Shown here piece after piece: positions 1 through 11,259 of a stretch of 64,000 nt of DNA (positions are counted from its first letter, which is position 1; every line of letters begins with the position of its first letter). The position numbers were made by a program, and so were the translations under genes. Below the pieces are notes generated by a model. That model saw only the letters and a list, made by a program, of their open reading frames with translations. It ran no database searches and was not told the origin of the DNA. Source of the stretch: Dipteris shenzhenensis (Eukaryota > Polypodiophyta > Polypodiopsida > Gleicheniales); the NCBI GenBank assembly GCA_047967505.1, contig CM106539.1. One strand, given 5' to 3'.

Positions 1-906
1 ATAAGGAGGGGAATGAGAGTGAGAATGAGGATGGTTTTTGGAAATCTGAAGGATAAAGTGGCCATTGGGGGGGGAAGCAAGGAGCCGCTTCACGAACCTA
101 CATGTAGCCTTGATTTGCACAACGAGCCATGAAGAGGCCCCGTTGAGCCAAAAGTATGTGCAATCTGTCCTGAGTGTAGGCACAAGCTCCCAACTATGCA
201 TGTCGTACTACTCCGTCTACATACAGATAGATTAAACAAGACCAAGAGTTGGGCTGTGGTCTTGAAATGCCTTACACTAATTCACAACGGTCTTCGAAGT
301 GGTAATTTCATATTTTGGGACTAGCTTAGCTTTTACCCAGCAAGGGGGGGCCTAAAATTACTTTAACCTGACTAGTTTTAGGGATAATAGTAGTCCTTTG
401 GCTTGGGAAGCATCTTCTTTTGCAGACTCTAAATGGAGACTTATTCTTAACAGAGTCTCTGCCTTTCATGTTGTTGACTGTGCCTCTGATGTGGTCATTG
501 AAGACTAGGAAGCCACTTGGCTGCTGAAGGCCTTGGAGTTGGGCATCAAGGTCTGCCCTTGATGTAAGGTGCTTGCAAAGAAGCCGTTGTTCATATTGCC
601 ATCCTGGTTAGGTCGCCTGGCCTATAGATGGAGCTGTCTTTTTTGCCTTGCACCAATCATAGTGGGTGAGTCTCATCTTTGGCTTGGCCCTTGTAGTACT
701 AAAGCAATTGATTGCTTGCGGATGGAGTTCCTTGAGCCTTTGTCTGAAACTTTTACTCTCCCAAGAGGTAAGAGGCCATTACTCAAGTTGAGCTGACCTT
801 AGAAGGTCTTTGAAACAGGAGGCGTTTGCTTGAAGTTGATGATCACAAGACTTAGTTGGTGGTTTTAGCCACCACTAAGAGCATTAAGCTTTCTCTTCTC
901 TCTCAA
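1..906. repeat. Direct repeat copy 1 (R1), cut by the left window edge
   Basis: This stretch is repeated in the same orientation at 2912-3845, with many scattered substitutions and small indels. Matching landmarks are the early GGAAATCTGAAGGATAAAG block, the AACGAGCCATGAAGAGGC block and the closing CCACTAAGAGCATTAAGCT block. Copy 1 already matches at base 1, so its true left end lies outside the window. No intact reading frame is visible; an open stretch at 569-796 is interrupted in the second copy. It could be an LTR pair, an old element body or a local segmental duplication; I cannot decide which. Confidence 0.75.
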
Positions 907-1022
907 AGATCTCCCACTCGAGAATAACCTCTCACAATGGAAAAGAATGGATGGGAAAATTTCTCATAAGGAATGGACCTCTCATGAACCTAGGCTCAAC
1001 TTAAACATATGCTCTGATACCA

Positions 1023-1961
1023 TGACAAAATATGCATGCCTCAGGATCTATGGAGCGCTCTAAGGTGGATGGAACCTATGTGGAGGCAAGATGAAGAGAA
1101 GGCTCATGACATCTACCAATCAATTAGGAAAAAAGGAAACTAGTTTTGGGGCCTTTTATACTGGAAGGAAAATAGCAGTCCACCAATCAAAGGAGGGCCA
1201 ATGTAACATTGAAAAAATTACAAAAAAGGAAGAAAGTAGAAATATTGTCAAGTTTGCATTCAATGAGGATACTTGAGCTACTTTATTATATCTAATGCAC
1301 AGTGCAAAAATCCATTCTTTTGACATCACCGATGCATTTGAAGCAGGCCAAAACCCTCGAAATGACATTTGAAACACTGAAAATGGGCACCTGGAGGCTC
1401 GAAAAAGGCCAAAAAGGCCCCGTAAAAAAAGTGTCCTGAAGAAAGAAATTTGACAGGTTGGCTTCAGTATGCTTTTTTTGCAGGGCCTTTTTGGCCTTTT
1501 CCGAGCCTCTGGGTACCCATTTTCAGTGTTTCAAATGTCATTCAAAGGGTTTTGGCCCACTCCAGACGCGTCGACAATGTCAAAAGTATTGAATTCTACA
1601 CCATGTATCAGTGGAGTTATGTTGTATTTTAGTGTTTTACAGGAAAGAGAAATGAAGAAATTGTGAATTTCTCTTAGGGTCCCAAAATGAGCTCTCTCTT
1701 TTCCTAATGTTGGACTCATAAACAGAATCTTGAGTGAATGTGCATTTTTCTATTCAACAATACATGATAGGCCTCTTATATAGAGAGTGCCCTTTAGAAT
1801 AGTCAACACTTGTGGGATCCTTTGATCCACATCTCTCCTCATGGATATCCTTGATCCACATCTTTGAATCATGTAGTCCACATCCTAGGGTGGCTACTTT
1901 AATACATGCCTATACCATACCTTAACCTCTAATTATGTGCTCATGGAACCATATCTCAACA
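1023..1961 (-). mobile_element. Ty1-copia-type LTR, minus orientation, with internal sequence on both sides
   Basis: Read on the minus strand this is a 939-bp segment that begins TGTTGAGATATGG (ending at 1961) and ends ATTTTGTCA (at 1023). It is followed at 1011-1022 by a tRNA-Met primer-binding site (rc of TGGTATCAGAGC). On the other side, 1962-1970 is the complement of a purine tract (AAGGGGAGA) directly abutting the LTR start, as a polypurine tract should. A TATA-like TATATAAG lies at 1782-1775 on the minus strand. Having both a PBS and a PPT next to one LTR means internal sequence on both sides, as in tandem elements sharing an LTR. Boundaries rest on TG/CA, PBS and PPT only. Confidence 0.65.
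1320..1583. repeat. Near-perfect fold-back, about 122-bp arms and 20-bp loop, inside the LTR
   Basis: The left arm (1320-1441) and right arm (1462-1583) are reverse complements with about 80 to 85 percent identity by eye. The best core pairs AATGACATTTGAAACACTG with its complement, and GGCCAAAAAGGCCC with its complement. The loop is 1442-1461. An RNA from either strand would form one long hairpin. It could be a fold-back MITE inserted in the LTR, an LTR secondary structure, or a small-RNA precursor. No clear target duplication was seen at its edges. Confidence 0.8.
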
Positions 1962-1970
1962 TCTCCCCTT

Positions 1971-2911
1971 GGTGCCATGATCCATTGGCTACTGCAAGGT
2001 GGCCAAATGTGAGTTTACATTCCATCACCTCCCCTTAGTGCATACATTTCTACTTAAGGTGTTCAGATGTAGTTATTACAAGATCCAATCCTCCCCTGGG
2101 TGCTTTCATAGCTACTCTCAAGTGGTCAAGTTTGATTTACAAACGTGTGGGCTAAAGGTGGGAAGGTATTGATTCTCATTGCATGATGCTTTGTTCTTCC
2201 ATGTGCCTTAATTATTTATGTGTGGATGTCATGCTTTGCATTATGGTCATCTCATGCATTTGTGCTTTAAATGGCATGCTTTGTCCATTGATGTGTTGCT
2301 TTTCCATTTGTTGCAAAGGTCTTATCATTCAAGAGCTTTGTTTTGCTTCAATGGTAGTGTCTAATTGGCTAATAATGAATTTGACTTGATAGGCGCGCAG
2401 AGCTTGGAAATGCAATCATTTTTCCTTTTTGGAGTTGGTGCAAATTCTTCCTGGACTTGAAGTTATGGCTCGTCGAAGTTTTGATAAAAAAAGGGCCATT
2501 GATGATGTGGCACATACTGTTCACATCCAAATTTCAAATTGTCCTTAGTAAGGGATTGTGCTTAAGTCACACTATGCCATGTGGCACCCCTTTGGCTAAC
2601 CCCTAGCTACTTGAACCAAACCATGATTACTTTCAATCTACCATGTGTCTGTCAGCGGGGGGTTGCCACGTGTCCTAAGGTTGGCCCTTAAGTGTGGGTT
2701 GCCAGTAAACTATGATTGTAGATCTAAGCTCTAGAAGGCTTTTGGAGATGCAGGATTTGAGGATTGCTTCCCATGCTCTCGACTTCATGACACCTTACGC
2801 CTTGCTTGCGGCCACCTTTTTCCTCCATCCAGATGGTTTTGCACATCTCCACAGTATTCAACGCAATTTCATCTACAACAACATACTCTATAGTAACTAA
2901 TGGCGAGGCGA
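1971..2911. other. No recognisable gene; probable internal sequence of the minus-strand LTR element
   Basis: This 0.9-kb stretch follows the polypurine tract and precedes the second direct repeat. Motifs like CTCCCCTTGGTGC and CTCCCCTTAGTGC recur several times at its left end (about 1964-2110), suggesting a degraded short tandem repeat. No frame longer than about 70 codons and no known domain are visible. Confidence 0.4.
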
Positions 2912-3845
2912 ATAAGGGGGGAAATTAGAGTGAGACTGAGGACTTTTTTTGGAAATCTGAAGGATAAAGTGGCCATTGGGGGGGAGGGGCTCGAGCAAGG
3001 AACTGCTTCGCAATCTTGCATGTAACCTTGATTTGCGGAACGAGCCATGAAGAGGCACCACTGAGCCAAAAGTATGTGCAATCTATATTAAGAGTAGGCA
3101 CAATCTCCCGACTATGCATGCCGTACTAATCCATGTGCTTATGGATAGATTAAACGAGACAAAGAATTGGGCTGTGGTCTTGAAATGCCTTTACTGATTC
3201 ACAACGGTCTTCGAAGTGGTAGTTTCATATTTTGGGACTAGCTTAGCTTTTACCCAGCAAGGGGGCGAGGGGGGGGATTATTTGAACCTCGCTAGTTTTA
3301 GGGATAATAGTAGTCCTGTCGCTTGGGAATCATCTATTTCTTAGACTCTCAATGGAGTCACAACAAACTTATTCCTGATAGAGACTCTGCCTTCTGTGTT
3401 GTTGACTACGCCTCTGAGCTGGTTGTTGAAGACCAGGAAGCCGCTTGGGTGTTGAAGGCCTTGGAGCTAGGCATCAAGGTCTACCATTGATGTAAGGTGC
3501 TTGTTGTAGAGAAGCTATTGTTCATATTGCCATCTTGGTTAGGTCGCATGGCCTATAGATGGAGCTGTCTTTTTTGCCTTGCACCAATCATGGTGGGTGA
3601 GTCGTCTTTGGCTTTAGCCCTTGTAGTACTAGAGCAGTTGATTGCTTGAGGATGGAGTCCCTTGAGCCTTTGTCTGAAGCTTTTGCTCTCCTAAGAGGTA
3701 AGAGGCCATGATTCAGGTTGAGCTGACCTTAGAAGGTCTTTGAAACAGGAGGCCTTTGCTTGAATTTAATGATCACAAGATTTAATTGGTGGTTTTAGCC
3801 ACCACTAAGAGCATTAAGCTCTCTCCTTCTCTCTAAAAGATATCT
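2912..3845. repeat. Direct repeat copy 2 (R2)
   Basis: Complete second copy of the sequence at 1-906, same orientation, about 2.9 kb downstream. Its left edge lies just after ACTAATGGCGAGGCGA and its right edge near AAGATATCTCAC. Similarity stops on both sides, so this copy defines the unit length as roughly 0.93 kb. Confidence 0.75.
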
Positions 3846-4169
3846 CACTTTATAATTAGTTCTATATTCCCATAGAGTTGAATGAAGTTTGGTATTGTGA
3901 CATGAAGTTGGGGGTAGTGAAACTTCACACACCTCTTAGCTTCTTGCTTCTTCAAAACTTAGTGATGCCAAAGATCCTTAACACTTGGAAAGAGGGAGAT
4001 ATCATACCCTTTTATAGAAGTAAGCCAATATAACCATTCTCTCCATTTTCCCCCTAGATGATAATAAAGATGGTAGCATCTAAGTGATATTATAGTCAAT
4101 CATTGGAAGAAGAAAAGGGTTAGCGGAGGCCCTAATCTCACCCAGTCAATCTGCACCAAAAAGAAGGGC
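3846..4169. other. Unannotated spacer
   Basis: Mixed-composition DNA between the direct repeat and the purine tract. No frame, LTR edge or RNA gene is visible. Confidence 0.4.
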
Positions 4170-4526
4170 ACTCCATTATTGAGAGAGAGAGAGAGAGAGA
4201 GATGTTATGGTAGGAATGAAAGGGGGTGAGTGGGAATGGATGGAAGAGGTGAAATGGAAGTAGGGATAGTGGAAAAAGTGTTGAGAGGGGGAATGGATGG
4301 AAGAGGTCAAAGGTAAGTGGGGAGAATGGCAAAAGGGTTGAGTGGGACTCGAGAGAGAAGGGGGTGGAGAAGGAACAGATGGGAGAGGTGGAATGGGGAG
4401 GGAGGAGACAATGGAAGGGAAGATGAAGAGAGCATGGAAGGGTGAGAAGTAGAGAGAACAAAGTGATGAATGGGGGAAAATGGGGGAGCAACCAAATGAA
4501 GGGTGTGATAGATAATGTGGGGGGAT

Positions 4527-4559
<33 letters not shown>

Positions 4560-4860
4560 CGAGAGAGAGAGGGCGGGGGGGAAAGAGTGGAGGAAGGAAG
4601 ATGGAGAAAAAGAGGAAATCAATGAAAAAAGAGGGGGGGCGGAGAAGATAGGGTGTAAGATAGGGGTATAAAAAGTGATTGGAGATCCTCAAAAAATGAA
4701 GGGGGTGGAGAAGATGATAGACAAAATGATGTTGGGGGGGGCGATGGAAAATGCGGTGGTGGAGATGTTGCAAGTGGCTGTGGATGGAAATTGAAGGTTG
4801 ATAAGAGGAGATCAATAGAAAAGGTGGTGGGGGGGGAGGGAAGGGGGGAGGCACAATAGC
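4170..4860. repeat. Purine-rich (G+A) tract with GA microsatellites
   Basis: About 690 bp in which the plus strand is almost entirely purine, with perfect (GA)n runs near 4179-4202 and 4519-4575 and repeated GGGAATGGATGGAAGAGG units (about 4235-4310). The strand asymmetry makes the complement read as long Pro/Ser/Leu frames, which is a composition artefact and not coding. Such tracts can form triplex or H-DNA. Confidence 0.8.
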
Positions 4861-5510
4861 GTGAATGGGGAAGGATTGAGGGATGGAGGAGATGCTTTAT
4901 AGGGTGTGAGTGCTTAGAGGGTTAATTTTTGTGATTAGTAGCTAAATTTCTTTATGGAAAGTCACCATTTTAGAGCATGCAATTAACATTAAATTTCAAA
5001 TTTTGGTAGTAATTGGAAGCATTTTCACACTCCTTTGTCTTGAGGGATTTATCATTGATGGTTTTAAAGGCCATTCTTTCTCATCAAAGCAAACATGTGA
5101 TTCGCATTAGCTTCACATGCTAACCACACCACTGGCAATGGTGCCAAAATGTTATCTCTACTTATCTTATTTCCAATTTTGATGGTGTTTGTCACCTATA
5201 GTCGTGTTGTTTCTTATTGTAGGATAGGTTTTCACAAATGTTGTATAGGTCCTCAGGTTGTATTCCCATTAGAGGTAAAGGCTAAAGCATGGTAAGGAGT
5301 TCTAGTGTGCACTCAAATGAAAGAAAGCAATGATCACAAGGATTGGTGGAGGTTCTCACCTCTATAGGGGTTAAAGGGTTTGGGAAAGGATTGCAAAAGG
5401 TTTAGAAGAAGGGTAGGGTTGAGAAAAATAACTAGGATTCCAACGTTTAAAAAGAGTTCAGGTTGAGAACCAATGACCAATCTCCTTCATGTTCTCATGA
5501 GGTTTAGGGT
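4861..5510. other. Unannotated spacer
   Basis: AT-rich single-copy-looking DNA. I see no gene, LTR edge or tandem repeat in it. Confidence 0.35.
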
Positions 5511-5650
5511 TGAGGAGGAGTGACCAAGGGTGAGGAGGAGGAGGAGGAAGAGGAGGAGGTGGGGGGGAGGAGAAGGAGGGATGAGGAGTAGGAGGAGGAG
5601 AAGGATAGGTTAGAAGGATGGAGGATGAGGATAAGGGAGTAGGATGGGAT
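5511..5650. repeat. GGA/GAGGAG-rich microsatellite
   Basis: Runs of GAGGAGGAGG and AGGAGGAGAAGG dominate the plus strand. The long proline/serine frame on the minus strand across it is explained by the repeat. Confidence 0.75.
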
Positions 5651-5869
5651 ATTGGAAGGTTAGAGCACACTATCACACATTGAGAATGTTGAGGGAGCAT
5701 GAACCCAAGGAGATCAAGCATATGGAAACCAAAGTGAACTGAACACAAAACACTAAAGAGTGGGAGATTCTTTTCATTGAAAGGTATTTATACATGTTCT
5801 AAAGTTTCCACTTCTACAAAAAGCCTTTTTCTATCCTACAAATAAGTGTAAGCTTTTCTCTCTCCTTTG

Positions 5870-6030
5870 AAAGAGTTTCCTACACAAAAGCATAAGGCAA
5901 GTGTTCGAAACAAAAGTTCAAGGCAAAAGTTTTCTATTTACAAAAGTGTAAGGAAAGTTTCCTACACAAAAGTGTAAGGCAAGTGTCCTACAAAAAAGTC
6001 TAAGGCAACTATTTTACACAAACGTGTAAG
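5870..6030. repeat. Short tandem repeat around ACACAAAAGTGTAAGG
   Basis: At least five degenerate copies of a unit like TCCTACACAAAAGTGTAAGGCAAG follow one another with a spacing of about 25 to 30 bp. No coding potential is seen. Confidence 0.6.
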
Positions 6031-8785
6031 GGTTTCTCACTCTAAATCATGATTTTGCAAGTACATCCGAATCTTTTGTGGAGATAAATTTGGCTATCCC
6101 TACTGTATAAATCCATCAAACTATCTTTCAATATCAAGTTATTACAAATGGAAATTTGCCACTACTCCACACACACAATGGTCTCATCTTTGTTTCTCCA
6201 GACTGTTCTTCTAGCCCTTACTTACCACAAGGTTAAAAAACTAGTATGCATGTCTGAAGGGTGGCAATGATTAGGAGGTATGTATGCTTGCAGATGGCAA
6301 TGTTTGGGGTTGTGTCATCCTCACTTTTGAACAAGGGTTGAGACCGATGACACCATAGCATAGGTGAGGTTGTGTCAAAGGTTTCTTTAAGCAAATAGGC
6401 AGCTTTAAAGGAGGTTGTGCCATCCTATGCCAATGAGGTTTTCCTAAGCACATTAGTGGAGGCTTTTCTAACATTCTTGACAAAGAAGCTAGGCTTTTGC
6501 TACATGCCGATATTTTGCATAGATACTCCTGAGACTAAATCAAGAGGTTGGTGGGAAGAAATCATTCTATTGTGAAGTTTCAATGGACAAGATTAAAACT
6601 AGGGAAGTTGGTTAATTTTGGTGTGTAATGTTTCTTTTCAAGGTTGAGTCCCTTGATTTGAGGATCTTGAGACGTTCATGGGGTTTGAGTATGACTCTTC
6701 CATCTAATGGATTTGAGGCTAAGTTTTTGGGTAAAGTTTTCTTCCTCCTTTGTTGTCTCTCTGAATCTATTTATAACAATATGGAGGGGAAATGATTATG
6801 TTTTTTGGGGCTACACTCTTGAATTACTTAAAGAATTGTGGGTCCCAATTGGATCTCAATCGACAATACTAGTGCCAAAAAGGATCAAAGATGTAAATAG
6901 AAAAACTTGGTGGGGCTAAGGAATACTACTTCAACTCTTGTAGGTATGTGTAAAGAACCTGTCCTCAATAAAGGTGGATGGGGAGAAGGCATGAAATTGA
7001 TCTCATCCCCCATAAATAAAGTTCTCCCTATTATCTCTATGATAGGGACAAATAGAATGGATGTCTTCACATGATTTAGGATCTTAGTCTAGTGATAGTT
7101 CTTACTTCATGAATTAAGTGTGAGGAGGATGATTTGCCTTGGAAAAGGTTTAGGTGACTAGGCTTCAAGTCTTTTTCAAGATCTTGAGTGGAGGGACAAC
7201 ATGTATGGTAGATTTAGTGAAGGGTCCGGTGTTGGGTTAAGAACTTTTTAAAGATAGCGAGAAGCATGTCATAGTGGTTGACAAAGTGTCAAAGTTTCTT
7301 GCATGAGAAGATGACAGGGTGTAACTAGCTCCTTATAGGGGATTGTAAAATCATCAAGAGGGTCAAGGATAGGGCCTATTGTAAGTCATATTTTTGCCAT
7401 TGAGTGGGAAGCTTGAGAGAATCTATGTCTTACATGGTATCTAGTGGACTATATAGAGCTTGAATGCAATAGTTCTGGTGGTTTCTCATGGAATAACATG
7501 TGTAAGTTTCAAGAAATTAGGGCTAGAAGAATCAATCAAATATATGCTTCTAGGGAGGGGTGTGGTGGATGATCCTTTAGGGAGGAAGTTTGTGTTCACC
7601 TTTCGTTTGTATGATCATCAATGCAATCTGTGTAGTGCCAAGTAAACACTATGAATAATCAATAGAGATAAGGCATCAAAATACTCAAAGAGACACTCAT
7701 GCACGATGGAAATATATAGTGCACATACGAAACATAGAGAGTGCAAGAGGAAATCCTATCTATTGTCTAATCCATGATGAATGTATAAATGAACACAAGA
7801 GTCTAAAGACTACCATATGAACTCCTCGAGATAACTAGAAACTGACTACTAGACTAGTAGTTGTTGTGCCCCACCTCACTTAGTATCCCCTCCTAAACCA
7901 CTGTGATAGGTAACTCCTTAACATGTGGCACTCATGGTGGATTGTGTGAATCCACAATGCTCAATTGACTCCTGATAGAAATCAAACGTGTGAAAAGTGC
8001 ATGCAATCATTTTTGGTCAAAAGCCAAGGACTTGGTAGAGAACCTATGCAAGCTCCTATGCAAGCCTCTGAATCTCTAGCAATTATTCAATACAAAAAGA
8101 CTTCCAGAACAATTTCTACACATGAATAATCTACTTTATTTCTTTGGGATCATCACTCTCTGCATAGTGAGGTCACATAACCTCCCTCACTTGGAGGGAG
8201 AAAGGGACACCCACCTCACTGGTGCTCTCTCCCTCTGATTTGCATAGTAGACATGGTTGTTGGCACTCCTCTGCTCCCCATTTGTGCCTACAAATTCTTT
8301 GCTCTTGGCACTAGGTGATTTGAATGTCCATCAGTCACCACCACCACCACCACCACTGCATTGGGTGTGGTTGTGTGTAATCTATGTATCCTAGTTTTAC
8401 ATGCTGCTCCCTCTCCATCCACTCCCAAACCATCACACCCCAAGGAATATTAATCTTGATGTGCTCACAATGAGTGGGTGGATGCTAATAGAACTGTGCA
8501 AAAAGAGATGGGGAATCCATCAATGGCACAAAGGGAGTGTGGTTCTTGAAGTAATGCTAGCTCAAAAATGGGTCTGCCTCATGCAACCAAGGTGGGTGAG
8601 GTGGTAGATGCAATGCCAAGGAGTGTGCAATAAACTCCAACAAAAAACACACTTCTCATAATCCATGCTACAATATTGAATTTGATTAGTGTGTGTAGAT
8701 ACCATGCCTTCAAAAGTGTGGGTGAGAGCATGATACTTCACCTTTACACAAAATCTTAAAACAGGATGAGGAGGCTGACGAGTGT
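6031..8785. other. Unannotated spacer with a small CAC-triplet run
   Basis: About 2.7 kb without a convincing gene. Frames are short and unrelated to families I recognise. A (CAC)n run lies near 8337-8357. It probably contains old transposon debris, but I cannot assign it. Confidence 0.35.
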
Positions 8786-9343
8786 ATGCATATACCTTCA
8801 CACTTTGAGCAAGAGTATAGTCTTCCGGATGATGATGAGGGTATGGTCGACATGATGGATTCTATTTTTAGGGGCACTACATCCCATATACATGTGATGT
8901 CAGAGTTTGAGGTCAAAATGCAAGAGTTGCAATCAACACAGTTGTACGAGGTGCTAGGATGTCTAAACTACGTGCTTGTCTCTCAATCTTGAATCTGCAA
9001 GTAAAGTATGGGTGGTCGAATACAAGTGTCTAGGCCTTAATGAGGTTAGCTTTTGCATTAATTTGACTCATTATTTGGATATTGTTTGTTTTGAGAATCA
9101 TCATGTATGGATTAGTGTATCGAATCATCATTATTCGAAGCCTATGTATGTTTGAATTGTGGTAGGTTGCTCCAAAAGATGTTGCCTGCACCAAATACCA
9201 TGCCCACATCAAGAGATGAAGCAAAGAAGATGCTAACAACTATGGGTATGGATTATGATACCATTCATGCTTGCCGTAATGACTGTATTCTCTCTCATCG
9301 TGAGCATGGAGATTTGGCTAGTTGTCCGAACTGTGGAGAATAA
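8786..9343 (+). pseudogene. CACTA-type (TNP2-like) transposase remnant
   Basis: Three pieces fit the conserved N-terminal region of plant CACTA (En/Spm) TNP2 transposases. An acidic stretch ending in GMVDMMDS lies at about 8786-8885. A stretch reading SKLRACLS...YGWSNTS lies in another frame at about 8954-9020. From 9152 comes DEAKKMLTTMGMDYDTIHAC followed by NDCILSHREH and a CPNCG finger. In the family these read L-P-x-S-x-Y-E-A-K-K...HACPNDCILY...CPxCG. Frame changes, stops and an unmatched segment near 9056-9150 show that it is dead. The element's ends and the catalytic region are absent. Family assignment comes from motif order, not from a search. Confidence 0.75.
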
Positions 9344-9378
9344 TGATATAGAGATGACTTGATACCTCTCCAATATGC

Positions 9379-9676
9379 TGTTGAGATATCAAGCTCTATC
9401 CCCGACATATCTCCTGGATGACTATCATTTATGTCACCGTCTATGTTAGTTGTACTCGTGGTGTAGTTAGACTACCACGTATGTTTTTGGTTTGGGTTCA
9501 CATATGAACCACGTATTCTAGGTTTTGACATATAGGGTATTTCCCTCTTCTATTGTATTGTTGTTGTGTGCAAAAGTGAAGAAAGGCTTCACCCTCCAAC
9601 CTTGTGTCCTCTCTCTTTTGTGTGTTGTGAAGAAAGCTGAACTTGAGTCTCCTATCTCTCTCCCTTATTCTTTACA
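9379..9676 (+). repeat. 5' LTR of the young Ty1-copia element
   Basis: A 298-bp LTR starting TGTTGAGATATC and ending CTTTACA, followed immediately by a primer-binding site at 9677. By eye it is identical over its whole length to the minus-strand LTR at 14576-14873. The five bases to its left are TATGC (9374-9378). Identical LTRs indicate a very recent insertion. Confidence 0.92.
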
Positions 9677-9688
9677 TGGTATCAGAGC
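9677..9688 (+). promoter_or_regulatory. Primer-binding site (initiator tRNA-Met type)
   Basis: TGGTATCAGAGC directly abuts the LTR end. It is the usual plant copia minus-strand primer site. The untranslated leader runs from here to the gag start at 10249. Confidence 0.9.
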
Positions 9689-10248
9689 CTTGTTCGTGGT
9701 AAGGAGCTCAAGAAAGCTAGCCAAGTTTGTGGTGTCCTGGTAAGAGGACCAGTGTAGCTTTCCTATTTCGAGTTTGGGAGCAAATCTCTGCAGGTAGCAC
9801 AGCCAGAAGTGCAGGAGTGCACTGCTTCAGATTGAGAGGCCCTTCGCGGTGCGGCGAGAGCGCAGTATATGCTGCGGGTGCGGGCGAAGCCCTCGGTGAC
9901 TTTATTTTTCTGATTTGAGGCCGTTTCGGGGCCCGTTTTGAAGGCGGAAGTTCTTCGCAGGCACTCAGAAAAAGGCCCTGTTTTTGCTGTGCGACCACCG
10001 CGCGGCTAGTCGGTGGAAAGGTGCCACAGAAATTGCATCGTATGCCTATGTGCAGATGGGAGTTGCAGATTCATGCCTGTTGCCTGTTGATGCAAAATCG
10101 TCATGAGGAAGTGACTGTGTGGTGAAATACCACTTTCGTCAGTGTTGCAGATCTGCCCCTGTGAGGCTCTTTGCAGAAGTTTTGCTATTTGCCCTTCTGA
10201 GGCATTTGCTGTGTTTACAGGTTGCTGTTGCAATTCGTGATTTGTAAA

Positions 10249-11259
10249 ATGTCTGAGAATCTGTCTACCATTGTTAGTGAGAAGCTTGACAAGAACAATT
10301 TCCAAGCATGGAAGTTCAGGATGACAAACGTCTTTATGGGAAAGGGAGTTTGGGATTACATCAGTGGTGAAACTGCAGAACCAGTTTTGGGTGCTGCTCC
10401 CACTCCTGCTGAATTGAAGGCCTTTAAAGAATGGCATGAAAAAGCCAGAAAATGCCTGTATTGGCTGTCCGTTAGCATTTCAGATTCTATGATTGTGCAT
10501 ATACAGGATCTAGAGACGCCTAAGGAGGCATGGGATACATTGGTGAAGCTGTATAGCACAAATACCAAAGCACGAAAGATGCAGCTAAAGCAGGAGTTGC
10601 ACAATGTGCAAAGGAAAAATATGAATATAAATGAGTATTCCTTGAAGGTGAAAGGCCTTGCAGATTCTCTTGCCTCCATTGGAGCACCTGTTGATGATGA
10701 GGACTTAGTGTCTGTGACCTTGAATGGTCTTGGGAAAGATTATGCACAATTTCGGACATCCATTGGAGTCCGTGAAACATTTCCTGATTTTCAGGAACTT
10801 ATTGCTCTCTTGCTGAGTGAAGAGCAAAGGAATGGTGGTTCAGCCACCTCAACTTCTCAAGAGACTGCTTTCCACTCGAATACAGGTAGAGGCAGGGGTA
10901 GAGGAAGAGGCCGTTCTGGTGGCCGTGCAGGAAATCAGAACCAACAGCAACAACAGGAAAACCAGTCCTATGGAGGAGGACGTGGTAGTTCTAGAGGCAG
11001 GGGGAGCCAAAGAGGCCGTGGTTCATGGCAAAGGAACCAGCAAGTAAATAGCAGCACAGAATGCTATTATTGTGGAAAGCCTGGACACAAGGAGAATACA
11101 TGCTATAAAAAGCAGAATGACATCAAAAGTGGGAAGTTGCAGCAAAGCAACTATGCATCATCAAGTGGGCATGGTGATGACAGAAATGAGCACCTTTTTG
11201 TGATGCAGCATATGGTTAACTCCATGTCAGGAGATGCTGCAGCTTGCAATGATGTTTGA
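10249..11259 (+). CDS. gag: Ty1-copia Gag polyprotein (5' half of the young element)
   Basis: An open frame of 336 codons from the ATG at 10249; the frame is open to 10222 but only through non-ATG codons. It starts MSENLSTIVSEKLDKNNFQA, typical of the copia Gag DUF4219/UBN2 family. The motif order continues with the W-Y-S-x-T and DLVSVTLNGLGKDY segments, an RG/Q-rich RNA-binding stretch at about residues 215-265, and a CCHC zinc knuckle (CYYCGKPGHKENTC) near residue 275. Gag forms the cytoplasmic particle that packages element RNA. The frame stops at 11257 just where pol (protease) should begin, and the following DNA belongs to a different, older element. The matching pol lies on the opposite strand at 14831-18202. 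Confidence 0.9.
   Translation: MSENLSTIVSEKLDKNNFQAWKFRMTNVFMGKGVWDYISGETAEPVLGAAPTPAELKAFKEWHEKARKCLYWLSVSISDSMIVHIQDLETPKEAWDTLVKLYSTNTKARKMQLKQELHNVQRKNMNINEYSLKVKGLADSLASIGAPVDDEDLVSVTLNGLGKDYAQFRTSIGVRETFPDFQELIALLLSEEQRNGGSATSTSQETAFHSNTGRGRGRGRGRSGGRAGNQNQQQQQENQSYGGGRGSSRGRGSQRGRGSWQRNQQVNSSTECYYCGKPGHKENTCYKKQNDIKSGKLQQSNYASSSGHGDDRNEHLFVMQHMVNSMSGDAAACNDV

Noticed and set aside
1011-1022. Complement of a tRNA-like GCTCTGATACCA as a tRNA gene end
   Set aside because: It is a retrotransposon primer-binding site next to an LTR end; no cloverleaf was found. A similar CTCTGATACCA at about 20190 lacks an adjoining LTR and was also left out.
4138-4854. 238-codon minus-strand frame rich in Pro, Ser, Leu and Phe
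   Set aside because: It is the complement of a purine tract; several overlapping frames are equally open and no domain is present.
6707-6919. 70-codon plus-strand frame with hydrophobic stretches
   Set aside because: Short, isolated, with no recognisable domain or splice context; expected by chance in AT-rich DNA.
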